A DNA stretch of 37,592 nt from assembly GCA_913061285.1 (NCBI GenBank), contig CAJXVR010000031.1, forward strand, positions 1-37,592, written 5' to 3'. Shown in pieces: positions 1-9,700 of the stretch. Each line of letters opens with the position of its first letter. Within the stretch, counting starts at the first letter, position 1. The translations under genes and the position numbers were made by a program. The DNA comes from an uncultured Verrucomicrobiota bacterium (GTDB taxonomy: Bacteria > Verrucomicrobiota > Verrucomicrobiia > Limisphaerales > AAA164-E04). The notes under the pieces were generated by a model. That model saw only the letters and a program-made list of their open reading frames with translations, did no database searches and was not told where the DNA came from.

Positions 1-48
1 CGAGATGTAGAGAGGTCTCGTGGGCTCGGAGATGTGTATAAGAGACAG
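1..48. other. Nextera/Illumina P7-side adapter (sequencing artefact)
   Basis: Bases 15-48 match the Nextera Read-2 adapter exactly, ending in the transposon mosaic end AGATGTGTATAAGAGACAG. Bases 1-6 (cgagat) match the end of the Illumina P7 oligo, and bases 7-14 (gtagagag) sit where the 8-base i7 index belongs; from memory this is the Nextera N707 index. This is not genomic DNA. Genuine sequence starts at base 49. Confidence 0.97.
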
Positions 49-774
49 TGTTTGATCTGGCGGCCAAATAAACTTGTGCATCTGCAACTGAAACCTTACC
101 GGAAGGCGATCCTCAATGAGCCGCTCCACCAATGCCTCACGAGACAGCACGGAATGCGTCGACGGAATGACATTCAGTTCATCACTTTGTTGTGCGTTGC
201 TCAAAGGGGCGACACTCGAGAAAAGCAAGGGACAAACCTCGGCGAGCTTGTAACGGAGGATCATCTCCCGAGCCCACTCATAGTCCTCAACGCTGGTGAT
301 AACAAACTTGAGTTCGTCATTGTTCGTTAGGTGGGCCAAGTTTTCCCATCGAACCCGATCTGACTCGCCACTGCTGGGACATTTCAGGTCAACGATTCGA
401 GATACGGATTGATTGATCGGTGAAATATCATGAGCCCCACTAGTTTCGATCAGAACCTTAACCCCATTCTCACACAGGCGATCCATAAGCGGATGCACCA
501 AAGCCTGCAAGAGTGGCTCTCCCCCGGTTATCTCGACAAGCGGGAGTGGGCTACCTGCGGCTGATGCGCTTGGGCTACCTCCGAGTCGTTCCACCTCTGC
601 CACAACTTCGTCAACACTCATTCGGGTGCCGCCACGAAAGGCATAGACGGAGTCACAATAAGAGCAGCGTAGATCGCACCCGCTCAATCGAATAAAGACG
701 CACGGCAATCCAGCCCAAGTGCTTTCACCTTGGATACTATAATAGATTTCCTTTACCAGCAGCGTGGAGGCCAC
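49..774 (-). CDS. queE: 7-carboxy-7-deazaguanine synthase QueE, 3'-truncated at contig end
   Basis: This is a radical-SAM enzyme that converts 6-carboxytetrahydropterin to 7-carboxy-7-deazaguanine on the queuosine/preQ0 pathway in the cytoplasm. My reverse-strand translation begins VASTLLVKEIYYSIQGES. It has the QueE-type CX3CX2C cluster motif (GCDLRCSYCD, C33/C37/C40) and the SAM-binding segment EITGGEPLLQ. It ends FQLQMHKFIWPPDQ, which looks like the usual QueE tail, so only a few residues are probably lost. The ORF track omits it because the frame runs into the adapter without a stop. The start is taken as GTG at 774, since an in-frame TAG lies 12 bp upstream and the next ATG falls after the cluster. 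No good Shine-Dalgarno is visible. It lies 71 bp downstream of the M20 peptidase on the same strand and may share its transcript. Confidence 0.9.
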
Positions 775-845
775 GGCAGGAATCTAGTTTCCCTATCCCT
801 TGAGAGTAAAGGATAGAAGCGGAACGCAAACCAATAGGGAGGGCC

Positions 846-2222
846 CTAGCTAGAGCATTGAGCCAATTCTTGCCAAAGATGAGCACTCATCTCCATTCCT
901 TTGTTGAGGGCGGTGATGCTTACCTTTTCGTTCGGAGAATGAACATTGTCATCAGGTAATCCTAATCCCAACAATAGCGTGTCAGCTTTAAGAATCTCCT
1001 TAAAATCCGTTACAATGGGAATGGATCCGCCTTCACGCATCAGAATCGGAGTCCGACCAAAGGCGCTTTGAAGCGCTCGGGTGGCGGCCTTGGCTTGAGG
1101 TCCATCCGGAGACACCATGTAGGCTTCCCCAGCGTGGCCGGCCTCAAAGGTCAAGCGGACAGACTTCGGACAGTTCTTGACCAGGAATTGTTTGAGCACC
1201 TTGAGCACCTGTTTTGGCTTCTGATTGGGCACGAGGCGGCAAGTCACTTTGGCACTTGCACGTGATGGCACGATTGTCTTACTCCCTTCGCCTTGATAGC
1301 CGCTAGTCAGACCATTGATTTCTAGGGTTGGCCGAGCCGCCCGCTGCTCGACAGCGGTATAGCCCTTTTCACCGAACAGAGCCCTAACGCCCAGTTGCTT
1401 CTTTAAACCCGCCTCAGATTCAGGATAGCGACCCAGTTGAGTTCTCTCAAACTTGCTCAACGATTCAACGCCATCATAAAAGCCAGGAACCACAATCTGC
1501 CCATCAGCCCCTCTCAGTGAGCCCAGAAGCTGACAGAGGACCATCGCCGGATTGTCCACAGCGCCCCCGTAGATTCCCGAATGCAAATCTCGATTGGGCC
1601 CGACAAGATGAATCTCAAAGGCAACTACCCCACGAAGCCCGTACGTCAGGGCCGGATGCTTCAAACTTGGCATGCCATTGTCTGACACAACCACGCCATC
1701 AACTTGAAAATCCGCTTTCTTCGCCTTTAGAAAAGCGCCCAAACTTTCGCTCCCGACCTCCTCTTCGCCTTCTAATAAGAAGGTGACATCACAAGGCAAT
1801 TCTGTCCCAGTCGCAAGGTAGGCTTCAATGGCTTTAAGATGGGCAAAATGCTGTCCCTTATTATCGCTCGATCCACGACCATAGAGCGAATCCCCCTTCA
1901 CCGTTGGGGTAAAAGGGGGTGTATCCCAAAGATCGAACGGCTCAGCGGGCTGAACGTCGTAGTGGCCATAAACGAGGTAATGAGGCTTGTTCTTGGACTT
2001 TGCAGAACGTGTACTTGCCGTCACGATAGGGTTCCCCGGAGTCGCGTGACGTTTGACTTTTAATCCGATGTTGCGGCAGTGCTTTACGAGCCAATCAGAG
2101 GCTAGTTTGAGATCGGATCGATGCTGTGCCTGCGCAGAAACGCTAGGTATGGCCACAAATTCACACAATTCATCAAGGAATCGTGCCTGATTTTCTCGGA
2201 GATAGCTTAAGACTTCGTTCAT
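846..2222 (-). CDS. M20-family metallo-dipeptidase
   Basis: This is a di-zinc exopeptidase of the M20 family (carnosinase/CNDP-like dipeptidases). The protein is 458 residues and full length for the family. The first metal-binding motif is GHYDVQP (H87, D89), the bridging aspartate is in GRGSSDNKG (D120), and the catalytic glutamates are in EGEEEVGS (about 151-155). The lid/dimerisation domain includes a DLHSGIYGG segment, and the C-terminal metal histidine is in DDNVHSPNE. No signal peptide is seen, so it is probably cytoplasmic and acts in peptide or amino-acid recycling. The exact substrate cannot be read from the sequence. It follows the AsmA-like gene after 141 bp and precedes queE on the same strand. 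Confidence 0.9.
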   Translation of the reverse strand: MNEVLSYLRENQARFLDELCEFVAIPSVSAQAQHRSDLKLASDWLVKHCRNIGLKVKRHATPGNPIVTASTRSAKSKNKPHYLVYGHYDVQPAEPFDLWDTPPFTPTVKGDSLYGRGSSDNKGQHFAHLKAIEAYLATGTELPCDVTFLLEGEEEVGSESLGAFLKAKKADFQVDGVVVSDNGMPSLKHPALTYGLRGVVAFEIHLVGPNRDLHSGIYGGAVDNPAMVLCQLLGSLRGADGQIVVPGFYDGVESLSKFERTQLGRYPESEAGLKKQLGVRALFGEKGYTAVEQRAARPTLEINGLTSGYQGEGSKTIVPSRASAKVTCRLVPNQKPKQVLKVLKQFLVKNCPKSVRLTFEAGHAGEAYMVSPDGPQAKAATRALQSAFGRTPILMREGGSIPIVTDFKEILKADTLLLGLGLPDDNVHSPNEKVSITALNKGMEMSAHLWQELAQCSS

Positions 2223-2363
2223 CTATTTATCGGTAATCAATCGGATCTAAGACTAAAAATCAATCTCGTTAGATCCACTGCGTTCACAGAACTCCTCAAA
2301 GCAGCAGTAGAACCTCGCCGGGTGCCTCAGCCCCAAGCGGCTTCAACGGTTGCCCCCCCAAGC

Positions 2364-5300
2364 TCACTTAACTCCCGGTTTCGCCTCAAGCAGCAGTTTC
2401 GCCAACGCCTGCTGATTCACAGCGAAGCGAGGCTTCGTGAGTGTCCCCTGAAGAGACAGAAACGAAGGAATGGACTGGAAGCCCGGATGAGATTCAGAGG
2501 GCAAACTGGATGGCAATCCCGCCGTCTCTGCCAGTTGCTTTTCAAAGAAGACCGACACCGGCAATTGAACCACTGTTGACTCCAGTGTTCCCGCAAGCTT
2601 CAGTTCTCCTGTCGACCTCAATTTCAAGAGAGCGGAATCGAGCGCAAGAGCCTCAACCGCAATCCGATGCTTATCAAGGGAAAGCAAAGCATGAATCCGA
2701 TCAAGGTCGAGAGCGTCAAGCGAAGGGAGCTTGAGAGAGCTTAGAATCGGCGTAAACCACAAGACGGATTCGCCTCTCAAAGAAGGAAAGACAGGATTGT
2801 CTAAGGAGGCTTCGAGCCGCCCTTTCAGAGTCGAATCAGCTTCCGAGCGACGATCCCATAAACCGTCGATTTGCGCTCTTATACTTAGGCGCCCACTTGC
2901 GGCATCTTCAGGATCGCCCAATATCACTTGCTGCCACAGATCAATCGGCACATCAGCAAGATCAAGATCGAGAGAAAGCTCCGTCGTTGGAGACGACGCA
3001 CTCAGGTTCGCTACAGCCCCATGAGCTGAGACCGTTCCTCCATTTATCACCGCATCGAACTTATCGACCAAGATCTTGTCATCTTGAATGGCGGATCTAA
3101 GGACAAGGTTGGTGGCCGCGAGTGCATCGAGATAGAACTCTCCGAGCTCGAGATCCACTGACAAGGGACGATCCTCGAGTTCTCGAAGCACGCCGAAATC
3201 GTCTTTTTGAGATCGGTTAACGAGAGGCTCGGTCTCCAAATTTTTCGCCCAACGAATATAAGAAGACAGATCGAGCTTTTTGGCCCTAACCTCAATAGCT
3301 GAGAGTTGATCACTTTCCGAATTGGGAATCGCTATTTCAAATTCGAGTTCATTTTTGACATCGGAAAACATCTCACCTCTCGATAGCGCCACGAGCCCAT
3401 CTTTCAGAGAAAAGCCGGACTCCGCGAAGACGCCGCTCCCTGAAAGCTCAAGATCAAGCGGAACGGTAGCCGTTCCGTCCGCGGAGAGTCCTTGCCATCG
3501 ATCAATCCCTACCTTGCCCGTAACGCGATTCTCGCCGTCTCGATCAACGGCGATCCTACCTTCGCTCCGCAGCACAGCATCACCGACGTGCTCGCTCGCT
3601 ACATAGCTATTTAAGAACTCCTCAAATAAAAACCGATTGATCCCCGTGGCTCGGAAACGAATGTCACCCGTTTCCGATTCCAAATCGTAATTCCCGCTGA
3701 ATCCCAAAGAGCCCGCCGCTGTGTAGCCCTTAATCGCATTAGCATTCAGGCTCTTCAGAGAAACCGCTGATCCATTCACCTTGCTGTCCAACTGAAACTC
3801 GAAGCGATGATCGTCAAAAACCAAGCCCTGATAGCCCCCAACGAGCTCGGAAAAACTTGCATTCAACGTTAGATCATAAGCCAAGCCTCTATTCTGAATG
3901 CGAAGCATAGCATCCAGATCTCCCTCCGATAGATGCAAGCCCCCGATACCAGAACGCTCTACGAGTTTTGAAACTGGGCCTTGAGCAACAACCTGAAAAC
4001 TATAGTTCCCATCATCAAAGGAATAGGCGGCAACGCCATTACCCTCGAGAAGCACCTGTTCATCGTGCAGCCAAGTGTAATTTAGGTCATGGACACTCAA
4101 TCGCTTCAATTCTTCTACGTGCATATCAAAGCTAAGATCGATATCCGTCACCATCGAACGGCCATCCGGCGTCACCACTGTTAAGTCACGCGCCCCGAGC
4201 GTGATTTCCGAGAGAAACTTTTGCCCGTCTCGCTGGATAGTCGTCGTAGCATCGACAGAAAACGTTCCCGGCGGAAGATCAAGTAGGAAAAAGGTCCCCC
4301 ATGCCTCAGCATCAAAGTGTTTCACCGATAGGTCGAAAACCGGTTCCCTTATCCCCGGCCGAGCATCACCCCAACTGATGATCACAGGCGATCCCAGTTT
4401 GCCTGAAAACCAATTCGTCCCTCGGCTGGCCGCTGTGAACTGCAGCTTTTGAATGAGTAAGGTTTCGTCCGGATGATTATATTGAAACGAGTAGTCTCCA
4501 CGCACTTCCGTCTTGGGGGTCCGTACGTCTTCTTTGATGAGTTCTACGGAGTTCCCCTCGATCTTACCTCGCATCGAAAGCACGCTCCCTCCAAAAGCCC
4601 AGTCCGCCGTTCCCTCCGCTCGTAGCACACTCTCTCCAAAATCGATACCTGAGACCGCACCCATAAGATTGAGCAAAGGGCGGGTTAACGGCGTCGTTTC
4701 GATGTCAACGCGCCCCTCACGTTTTGCTGAATCGTAGGGACCGCTAAAAAGAAGCGACCCCAGTAGTTTGTCGTCCCGGCTGAAGCGTACCCCAGATTGA
4801 TTGATTGTCAGCGGGTCGATCGAGAGGTTTAGTTCGCCGACAGCGGTTTCCAGATCCTCAAAATGCCCGGCCGCATTGACAAAACTCAAAGGAAGCTTGA
4901 TGGAAGCTGTCTTCGGAAACCCTGATTCTCGAAGATTGAGCCTAAACTCACCAAGAGACCGCATCGTAACAAATGATTTCTCGTTGCTTTGAAATCGAGT
5001 TTCCGTTTCCAACGCCACCACGCACTCCTGACCTGGTGCAAACGAATCACAGGTGACACTCGCCACGTTTAATTCAATCATGGTCTCGGGACGTTGTTCC
5101 CACGTAAAGCGAACGAGGCAGTCGTGAACCTTGAGGTCTGTAAGTTCAACGCCCCTCAGTGGTAGCCTTGATTTCGGTTTCCTTTTCGAAAACTTCGCCC
5201 AAAGCGCCCCAAAACCACGTTCTCCCTCCCCGCGGTCGACAACTTCAAGCAGCCCCCCTTCCACTGAGACGGATCGTAACGACAAAGATCCCTTCAACCA

Positions 5301-5624
5301 CGCCAAGAGGTCGAATTTCAAATCGAGACGTCGACATTGAAATAAGGCTTTACCGTCCCGATCAACGATCTTGAGATTCGTTCCCGCCAAACCGTCCGCA
5401 CCAACGAGCTGAAACGAATCCGCGGAAACGATCAGCCCATCAGACGATTCCTCAAATGTCCGGAGCAAACGGCGACCAAAGCTCTCTGTCTGGGTATAGG
5501 CAAGTAGCAATAAAAGCAACAGGCTGGCGGAGGCAAAAACAATGAGAATACGCGAGCGTCGCCGCTTAATGACAGGAACATCAAACTCAGGAGATGCGGG
5601 TTGATGAATAAGCCGATCCGACAT
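2364..5624 (-). CDS. AsmA/TamB-like large envelope protein
   Basis: The protein is 1086 residues. It has a basic cytoplasmic N-terminus, a single membrane segment near residues 25-43 (ILIVFASASLLLLLLLAY), and then a very long beta-rich periplasmic region. This architecture is that of AsmA-like/TamB/YhdP proteins, which bridge inner and outer membrane and are implicated in lipid transport or outer-membrane assembly. The final approximately 180 residues contain AsmA-style segments (SLRGESVLWFTP, LKLRSTGELKLAGTLE, LQGTLTKPRF). It starts 5 bp after the hldD stop on the same strand, so it is almost certainly co-transcribed with LPS heptose synthesis, which fits an outer-membrane role. The family call rests on architecture and motif style; the subfamily is uncertain. 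Confidence 0.72.
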   Translation of the reverse strand: MSDRLIHQPASPEFDVPVIKRRRSRILIVFASASLLLLLLLAYTQTESFGRRLLRTFEESSDGLIVSADSFQLVGADGLAGTNLKIVDRDGKALFQCRRLDLKFDLLAWLKGSLSLRSVSVEGGLLEVVDRGEGERGFGALWAKFSKRKPKSRLPLRGVELTDLKVHDCLVRFTWEQRPETMIELNVASVTCDSFAPGQECVVALETETRFQSNEKSFVTMRSLGEFRLNLRESGFPKTASIKLPLSFVNAAGHFEDLETAVGELNLSIDPLTINQSGVRFSRDDKLLGSLLFSGPYDSAKREGRVDIETTPLTRPLLNLMGAVSGIDFGESVLRAEGTADWAFGGSVLSMRGKIEGNSVELIKEDVRTPKTEVRGDYSFQYNHPDETLLIQKLQFTAASRGTNWFSGKLGSPVIISWGDARPGIREPVFDLSVKHFDAEAWGTFFLLDLPPGTFSVDATTTIQRDGQKFLSEITLGARDLTVVTPDGRSMVTDIDLSFDMHVEELKRLSVHDLNYTWLHDEQVLLEGNGVAAYSFDDGNYSFQVVAQGPVSKLVERSGIGGLHLSEGDLDAMLRIQNRGLAYDLTLNASFSELVGGYQGLVFDDHRFEFQLDSKVNGSAVSLKSLNANAIKGYTAAGSLGFSGNYDLESETGDIRFRATGINRFLFEEFLNSYVASEHVGDAVLRSEGRIAVDRDGENRVTGKVGIDRWQGLSADGTATVPLDLELSGSGVFAESGFSLKDGLVALSRGEMFSDVKNELEFEIAIPNSESDQLSAIEVRAKKLDLSSYIRWAKNLETEPLVNRSQKDDFGVLRELEDRPLSVDLELGEFYLDALAATNLVLRSAIQDDKILVDKFDAVINGGTVSAHGAVANLSASSPTTELSLDLDLADVPIDLWQQVILGDPEDAASGRLSIRAQIDGLWDRRSEADSTLKGRLEASLDNPVFPSLRGESVLWFTPILSSLKLPSLDALDLDRIHALLSLDKHRIAVEALALDSALLKLRSTGELKLAGTLESTVVQLPVSVFFEKQLAETAGLPSSLPSESHPGFQSIPSFLSLQGTLTKPRFAVNQQALAKLLLEAKPGVK

Positions 5625-5629
5625 AAGAA

Positions 5630-6553
5630 CTAAGCTCCCTGCAGCGATCTCACGTAGTCAGCAATGCCCTCTCGAGGTTGCCACGTTGGAGAAAAACCCA
5701 AGTCCCGTTGCGTCCGTGTCATATCCGCCTCAGTATGTGGCTGGTAGAACGAATACGGATTCTCAATGTATTCGGGCTCAAGAGCGGTCCCGAGAGCCTC
5801 GTTTAGTGCTTCAATCACTTCATTGAAAGAAAACGGCACCCCGCTCCCACAATTGTAGACACCGCTTGACGGCGCTTCGACGGCTCGGATCGTAAGATCA
5901 ACCACGTCCTTCACCGACACGAAGTCACGTTTTTGCTCACCGCCCACAAAGACTCGAGGGCGTTTTCCGGCGATCATCTGACAATAGAGTTGGTAAATCA
6001 TACTGGCTGCAGCCAACTTATGGGCTTCGTTCATGCCATAGACATTGAAATACCTTACCCCCACAATTTTCCAAGCTAGGTTGTTCTGGGCATAGGCACG
6101 GGCCAAATTGTCCAACTGAACTTTGCTAAAAGCGTAGATATTGGCAGGAGCCGGAGTCATGTCCTCCTGCATCAAGGTCCGCTCAGTACCATAAGTCGCC
6201 GCTGAAGAAGCGTATACAACCGGCGTTTGATGAATGACGGCATAGTCCAACACCCTCCGAAACCCCTCGACGTTGTCATGCACTTGGAGCTGTTGATCAT
6301 GAATCGTCGTGTCCGTGATCGAGGCCTCATGAAAAATCGCATCAAAAGTAAGGTCTGAAAATTTCTCAGAGAGATCTAGCCGAGACACATCGGCAGAAAC
6401 AAAATCGCCACGGTAGGTTTCCAAATTCTTAAAATCTCCGGACCGGAAATCGTCAACCACCACAATTCGAGCCTCAGGATATTTTCTCTGCAATGCCAAG
6501 ACTAGATTCGATCCAATGAATCCAGCGCCTCCTGTCACCAAAATATTCTTCAT
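5630..6553 (-). CDS. hldD: ADP-L-glycero-D-manno-heptose 6-epimerase
   Basis: This is an NAD(P)-dependent short-chain dehydrogenase/epimerase that makes ADP-L-glycero-D-manno-heptose for the LPS inner core. The 307-residue protein has the Rossmann motif TGGAGFIGSN (residues 7-16), SSAATYG (116-122) and the catalytic pair Y140/K144 in YAFSK, the same positions I recall for E. coli HldD. Family signatures FNVYG, KRDFVSVKDV and the C-terminal YIENPYSFYQPHTEADM are present, which separate it from UDP-glucose 4-epimerases. It indicates a Gram-negative cell with heptose-containing LPS. It heads a minus-strand run with the AsmA-like gene (5 bp gap). Its leader contains a small hairpin next to the start codon. 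Confidence 0.92.
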   Translation of the reverse strand: MKNILVTGGAGFIGSNLVLALQRKYPEARIVVVDDFRSGDFKNLETYRGDFVSADVSRLDLSEKFSDLTFDAIFHEASITDTTIHDQQLQVHDNVEGFRRVLDYAVIHQTPVVYASSAATYGTERTLMQEDMTPAPANIYAFSKVQLDNLARAYAQNNLAWKIVGVRYFNVYGMNEAHKLAAASMIYQLYCQMIAGKRPRVFVGGEQKRDFVSVKDVVDLTIRAVEAPSSGVYNCGSGVPFSFNEVIEALNEALGTALEPEYIENPYSFYQPHTEADMTRTQRDLGFSPTWQPREGIADYVRSLQGA

Positions 6554-6798
6554 TTCGTTGCTGTTAACACAGCAGTGACAAAACCCTACTAGACCACGTC
6601 TCCAAAAGCCATGCCAAACATTCCCGTTTCCTCCATTGGTTCATTTCCTGCTACTGTGAATTTACAAAGAACGATTCTTAAGATTTGCAAGAGATAAAAG
6701 ACAAACTACGGCCCCAGTCTCAAGACCAACGGCAACCGTCCCTTTTTGCGGTCGAAGGTTGTTACCTCCCCCAAAAGCGCCTATCCTGCCCACATTCA
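6554..6798. promoter_or_regulatory. Divergent promoter region hldD / FecR-barrel gene, with start-proximal hairpin
   Basis: This 245-bp region separates two divergent genes and must hold promoters for both. A perfect 6-bp inverted repeat (TGCTGT-TAAC-ACAGCA, 6559-6574) lies 5 bp upstream of the hldD ATG, where an RNA hairpin could affect ribosome access. The ORF track extends the plus-strand gene back to a TTG at 6685. I prefer the ATG at 6799, so the right half would be leader. No convincing -35/-10 pair was identified. Confidence 0.4.
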
Positions 6799-9700
6799 AT
6801 GAAACAAGAAAGCTCAAGGCCCCTAGTTTTCACCCATTTACGTGGCTCATTCCCACGTCTTTGGGCATTTGTGATCGTCTCCTTACTCTTCTGGACCCTC
6901 AATCACAACCAAACAACAGCCGCAGTCCCGGGGGAATCTGAGGACCCAAGCCGCATTCTAACACTCACGGGACGCGTCGAAATCTCACGCAACAACGGAA
7001 CCAATTGGTCCGCCGGAAGGACAAATATGGTTCTCAATATCGGCAATCGAGTCAGGACGGGACGACGCAGCCGAGCCACCATTCAAATGACTGACAAGAG
7101 TGTTCTCCGCGTGAGACAGCTCTCCACCCTTGTCATTCAAGCCCCTCGAACCACCTCAGAGAAGCCAGTACTCGATCTAAAATCCGGCTCCAGCTATTTC
7201 TTCAGTCGTGAAAGTCCCACTGAAGTGAAGTTCCGCACTCCCCTTACCTCGGGAGCCATTCGCGGCACTGAATTTGAGCTCAGTGTCGCAGAGAACGGAG
7301 AAACGGAAGTCACGATGCTCGACGGTGAGGTACAGCTTGAGAATGAATTTGGTGAGGAAACCATCGTAAGCGGCGAAAAAGGCATCGTCACAGCCGGAGC
7401 AAAACCAAGGAAGACTCCAATTATTAACGCTCGAAACGCCATTCAATGGACCCTCTACTATCCGGGTATCCTCAGCATCGAAGACCTTTCCCTCACCGAG
7501 AATGACCGGCTCCTCCTACAATCAAGTCTCACGGCCTACAAACGAGGCGATCTGGTTGGTGCGCTTGAGCAGCTTCCCTCAAACGAAGCCTACACGTCTT
7601 TCTCAGGTCAATTCTTTGCCGCCATCGCCGAATTATCAGCGGGTAACCTTACTCCTTCGGAAACACTCCTCTCAACACCGACCGATGCCCCTTCCGACGC
7701 AGAACTGATCGCAACGCTGCAGGTATTCCTTTCGGCAATCAGAAACCCCGACGACTCCAGACCTATCGCATCTCCCTCAACGGCTAGCCATTGGCTCGCA
7801 CACTCATACCTCAGACAAGCCAAACACGATCTTGACGCCGCCAAGGAAGCCGTCACTGCAAGTTTAGATTTGGCGCCTTCGTTTGGTTTTGCGTGGGTGA
7901 GGCTTGCTGAATTGGAATTCGGGGAGGGCAACCTTCAGGCCGCTGAAGCAGCACTGCTCAAAGCACAAGAACTTTCCCCTGAAAATGCACAGCTCTATAC
8001 CCTTAAAGGGTTTATTGCCCTCGGAGCAGGCGCCACCCGACGAGCTGATGAGTCCTTCATTCAGGCAAGTCAAATTGACGGATCTCTGGGGAGCGCCTGG
8101 CTGGGACGCGGCTTGGTCCACATCAAAGAGGGGCGAAACAAAGAGGGGCGTTTAGCCCTTCAGACAGCGGCGATCCTGGAACCACAACGAGCCCTCTTCC
8201 GCAGTTATCTCGGGAAAGCCTATAGCAATGAACATCTCAACGAGCTTGCCCTACGCGATCTTGACCGCGCACGAACGCTCGATCCCGATGACCCGACAGC
8301 ATGGCTTTACTCATCACTCATTCGGAAAGAACAGAATCAGATCAACGAAGCTGTATCCGATCTCCAGGCGTCTCAGCGTTTGAACGACAATCGAGGTTTG
8401 TTCCGTTCCCGACTTCTCTTGGATCAAGACCAGGCCGTTCGTGCTGCAAACTTGGCTAGCATCTATCGAGACGCGGGAATGACTGAGCTCAGTCGACGCG
8501 AAGCTTCCCGTGCCGTTGATTTCGATATCACCAGTGCTTCAGCGCATCTTTTCCTCGCCAATAGCTACGATACTTTGAGGGACCCCAAACAGCTCAATCT
8601 TCGCTATGAAACGCCCTGGGCGAGCGAGCTTTTTCTTGCCAACCTCCTGGCTCCCGTAGGCGCCGCCCCGCTCTCTCAGAACGTTTCTCAACACGAGTAT
8701 TCTCGCCTCTTCGAACGATCCGGATTTGGTCTCAGTTCAAATACGGAGTATTTTAGCAACGGCGACTGGCAGCAGACAGCCTCCCAATTCGGCACCTTCG
8801 ACGAGCTCAGCTACTCCTTGGACGTCGACTATCGCACCGAACTCGGCCAACGACCGAACAATGATTTCGAACGCTTCTCAGTTTGGGCAAAAGCAAAACT
8901 CAAACTCACGGAACAGGACAGTCTGCTCATCCAAACCGTCTACTCCGACTACGAATCAGGCGATGTGGCACAGTACTATGATCAAAGCACTGCTAGCACA
9001 ACCCAGCGAGTCGAAGAGGTCCAAGAACCGCTCCTCTTCGTCGGCTATCACCGAGAATGGCACCCAGGAAGTCACCCCCTCTTTCTGGCAAGCCGATTCG
9101 ACGACACGCTGACACGAACTGACCCCGCAGCTGTGGTCACCACACTCAACAAGAATGCCGCAGGAACCGTCACCGGCATCACACCACTCCTGTTCGACCT
9201 CGACTACCGCCGTGACCTTGAAGGCTACTCTACTGAATTGCAGCATCTGCTAAAAACTGGTTCCCATTCAGTCGTCGTTGGATCTCGCTACCAATGGGCA
9301 GATGTCGACTCAAGTGCTTCCCTCGGAAGAAGCCCTATAGCCTTCCCCCCAATCTTTGCTAATCCCCCATCCGATCAGTCCTTCGATCAATCTCTCGACC
9401 GTTTCAGCGCCTACGCTTACTACGGTTGGGATATTCTCAGCAATCTTCAGGTATGGGGCGGCGTCAGCTATGATCACTTGGATTTCCCAACAAATAGTGA
9501 GATCCCCCCTCTCACCGACGATCAATCCTCTGAATCACAGGTCTCTCCTAAGCTGGGCTTTCGATTAGAGCCTTGGACTGACTCCAATATCAGAGGCATT
9601 TACACCCAATCCCTTGGTGGTGTGTTTTTCGATAACAGCATCCGACTTGAGCCCACACAATTCGGGGGATTCAATCACGCCTTCCGGAGCATTATTCCCG

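Noticed and set aside
34-330. Plus-strand ORF of 98 residues at the contig start
   Set aside because: It starts inside adapter sequence and lies antisense to queE; the queE frame has clear radical-SAM motifs.
6685-6798. Upstream TTG start for the FecR-barrel protein
   Set aside because: It adds 38 residues ahead of a good signal peptide; the ATG at 6799 places the signal peptide at the N-terminus.
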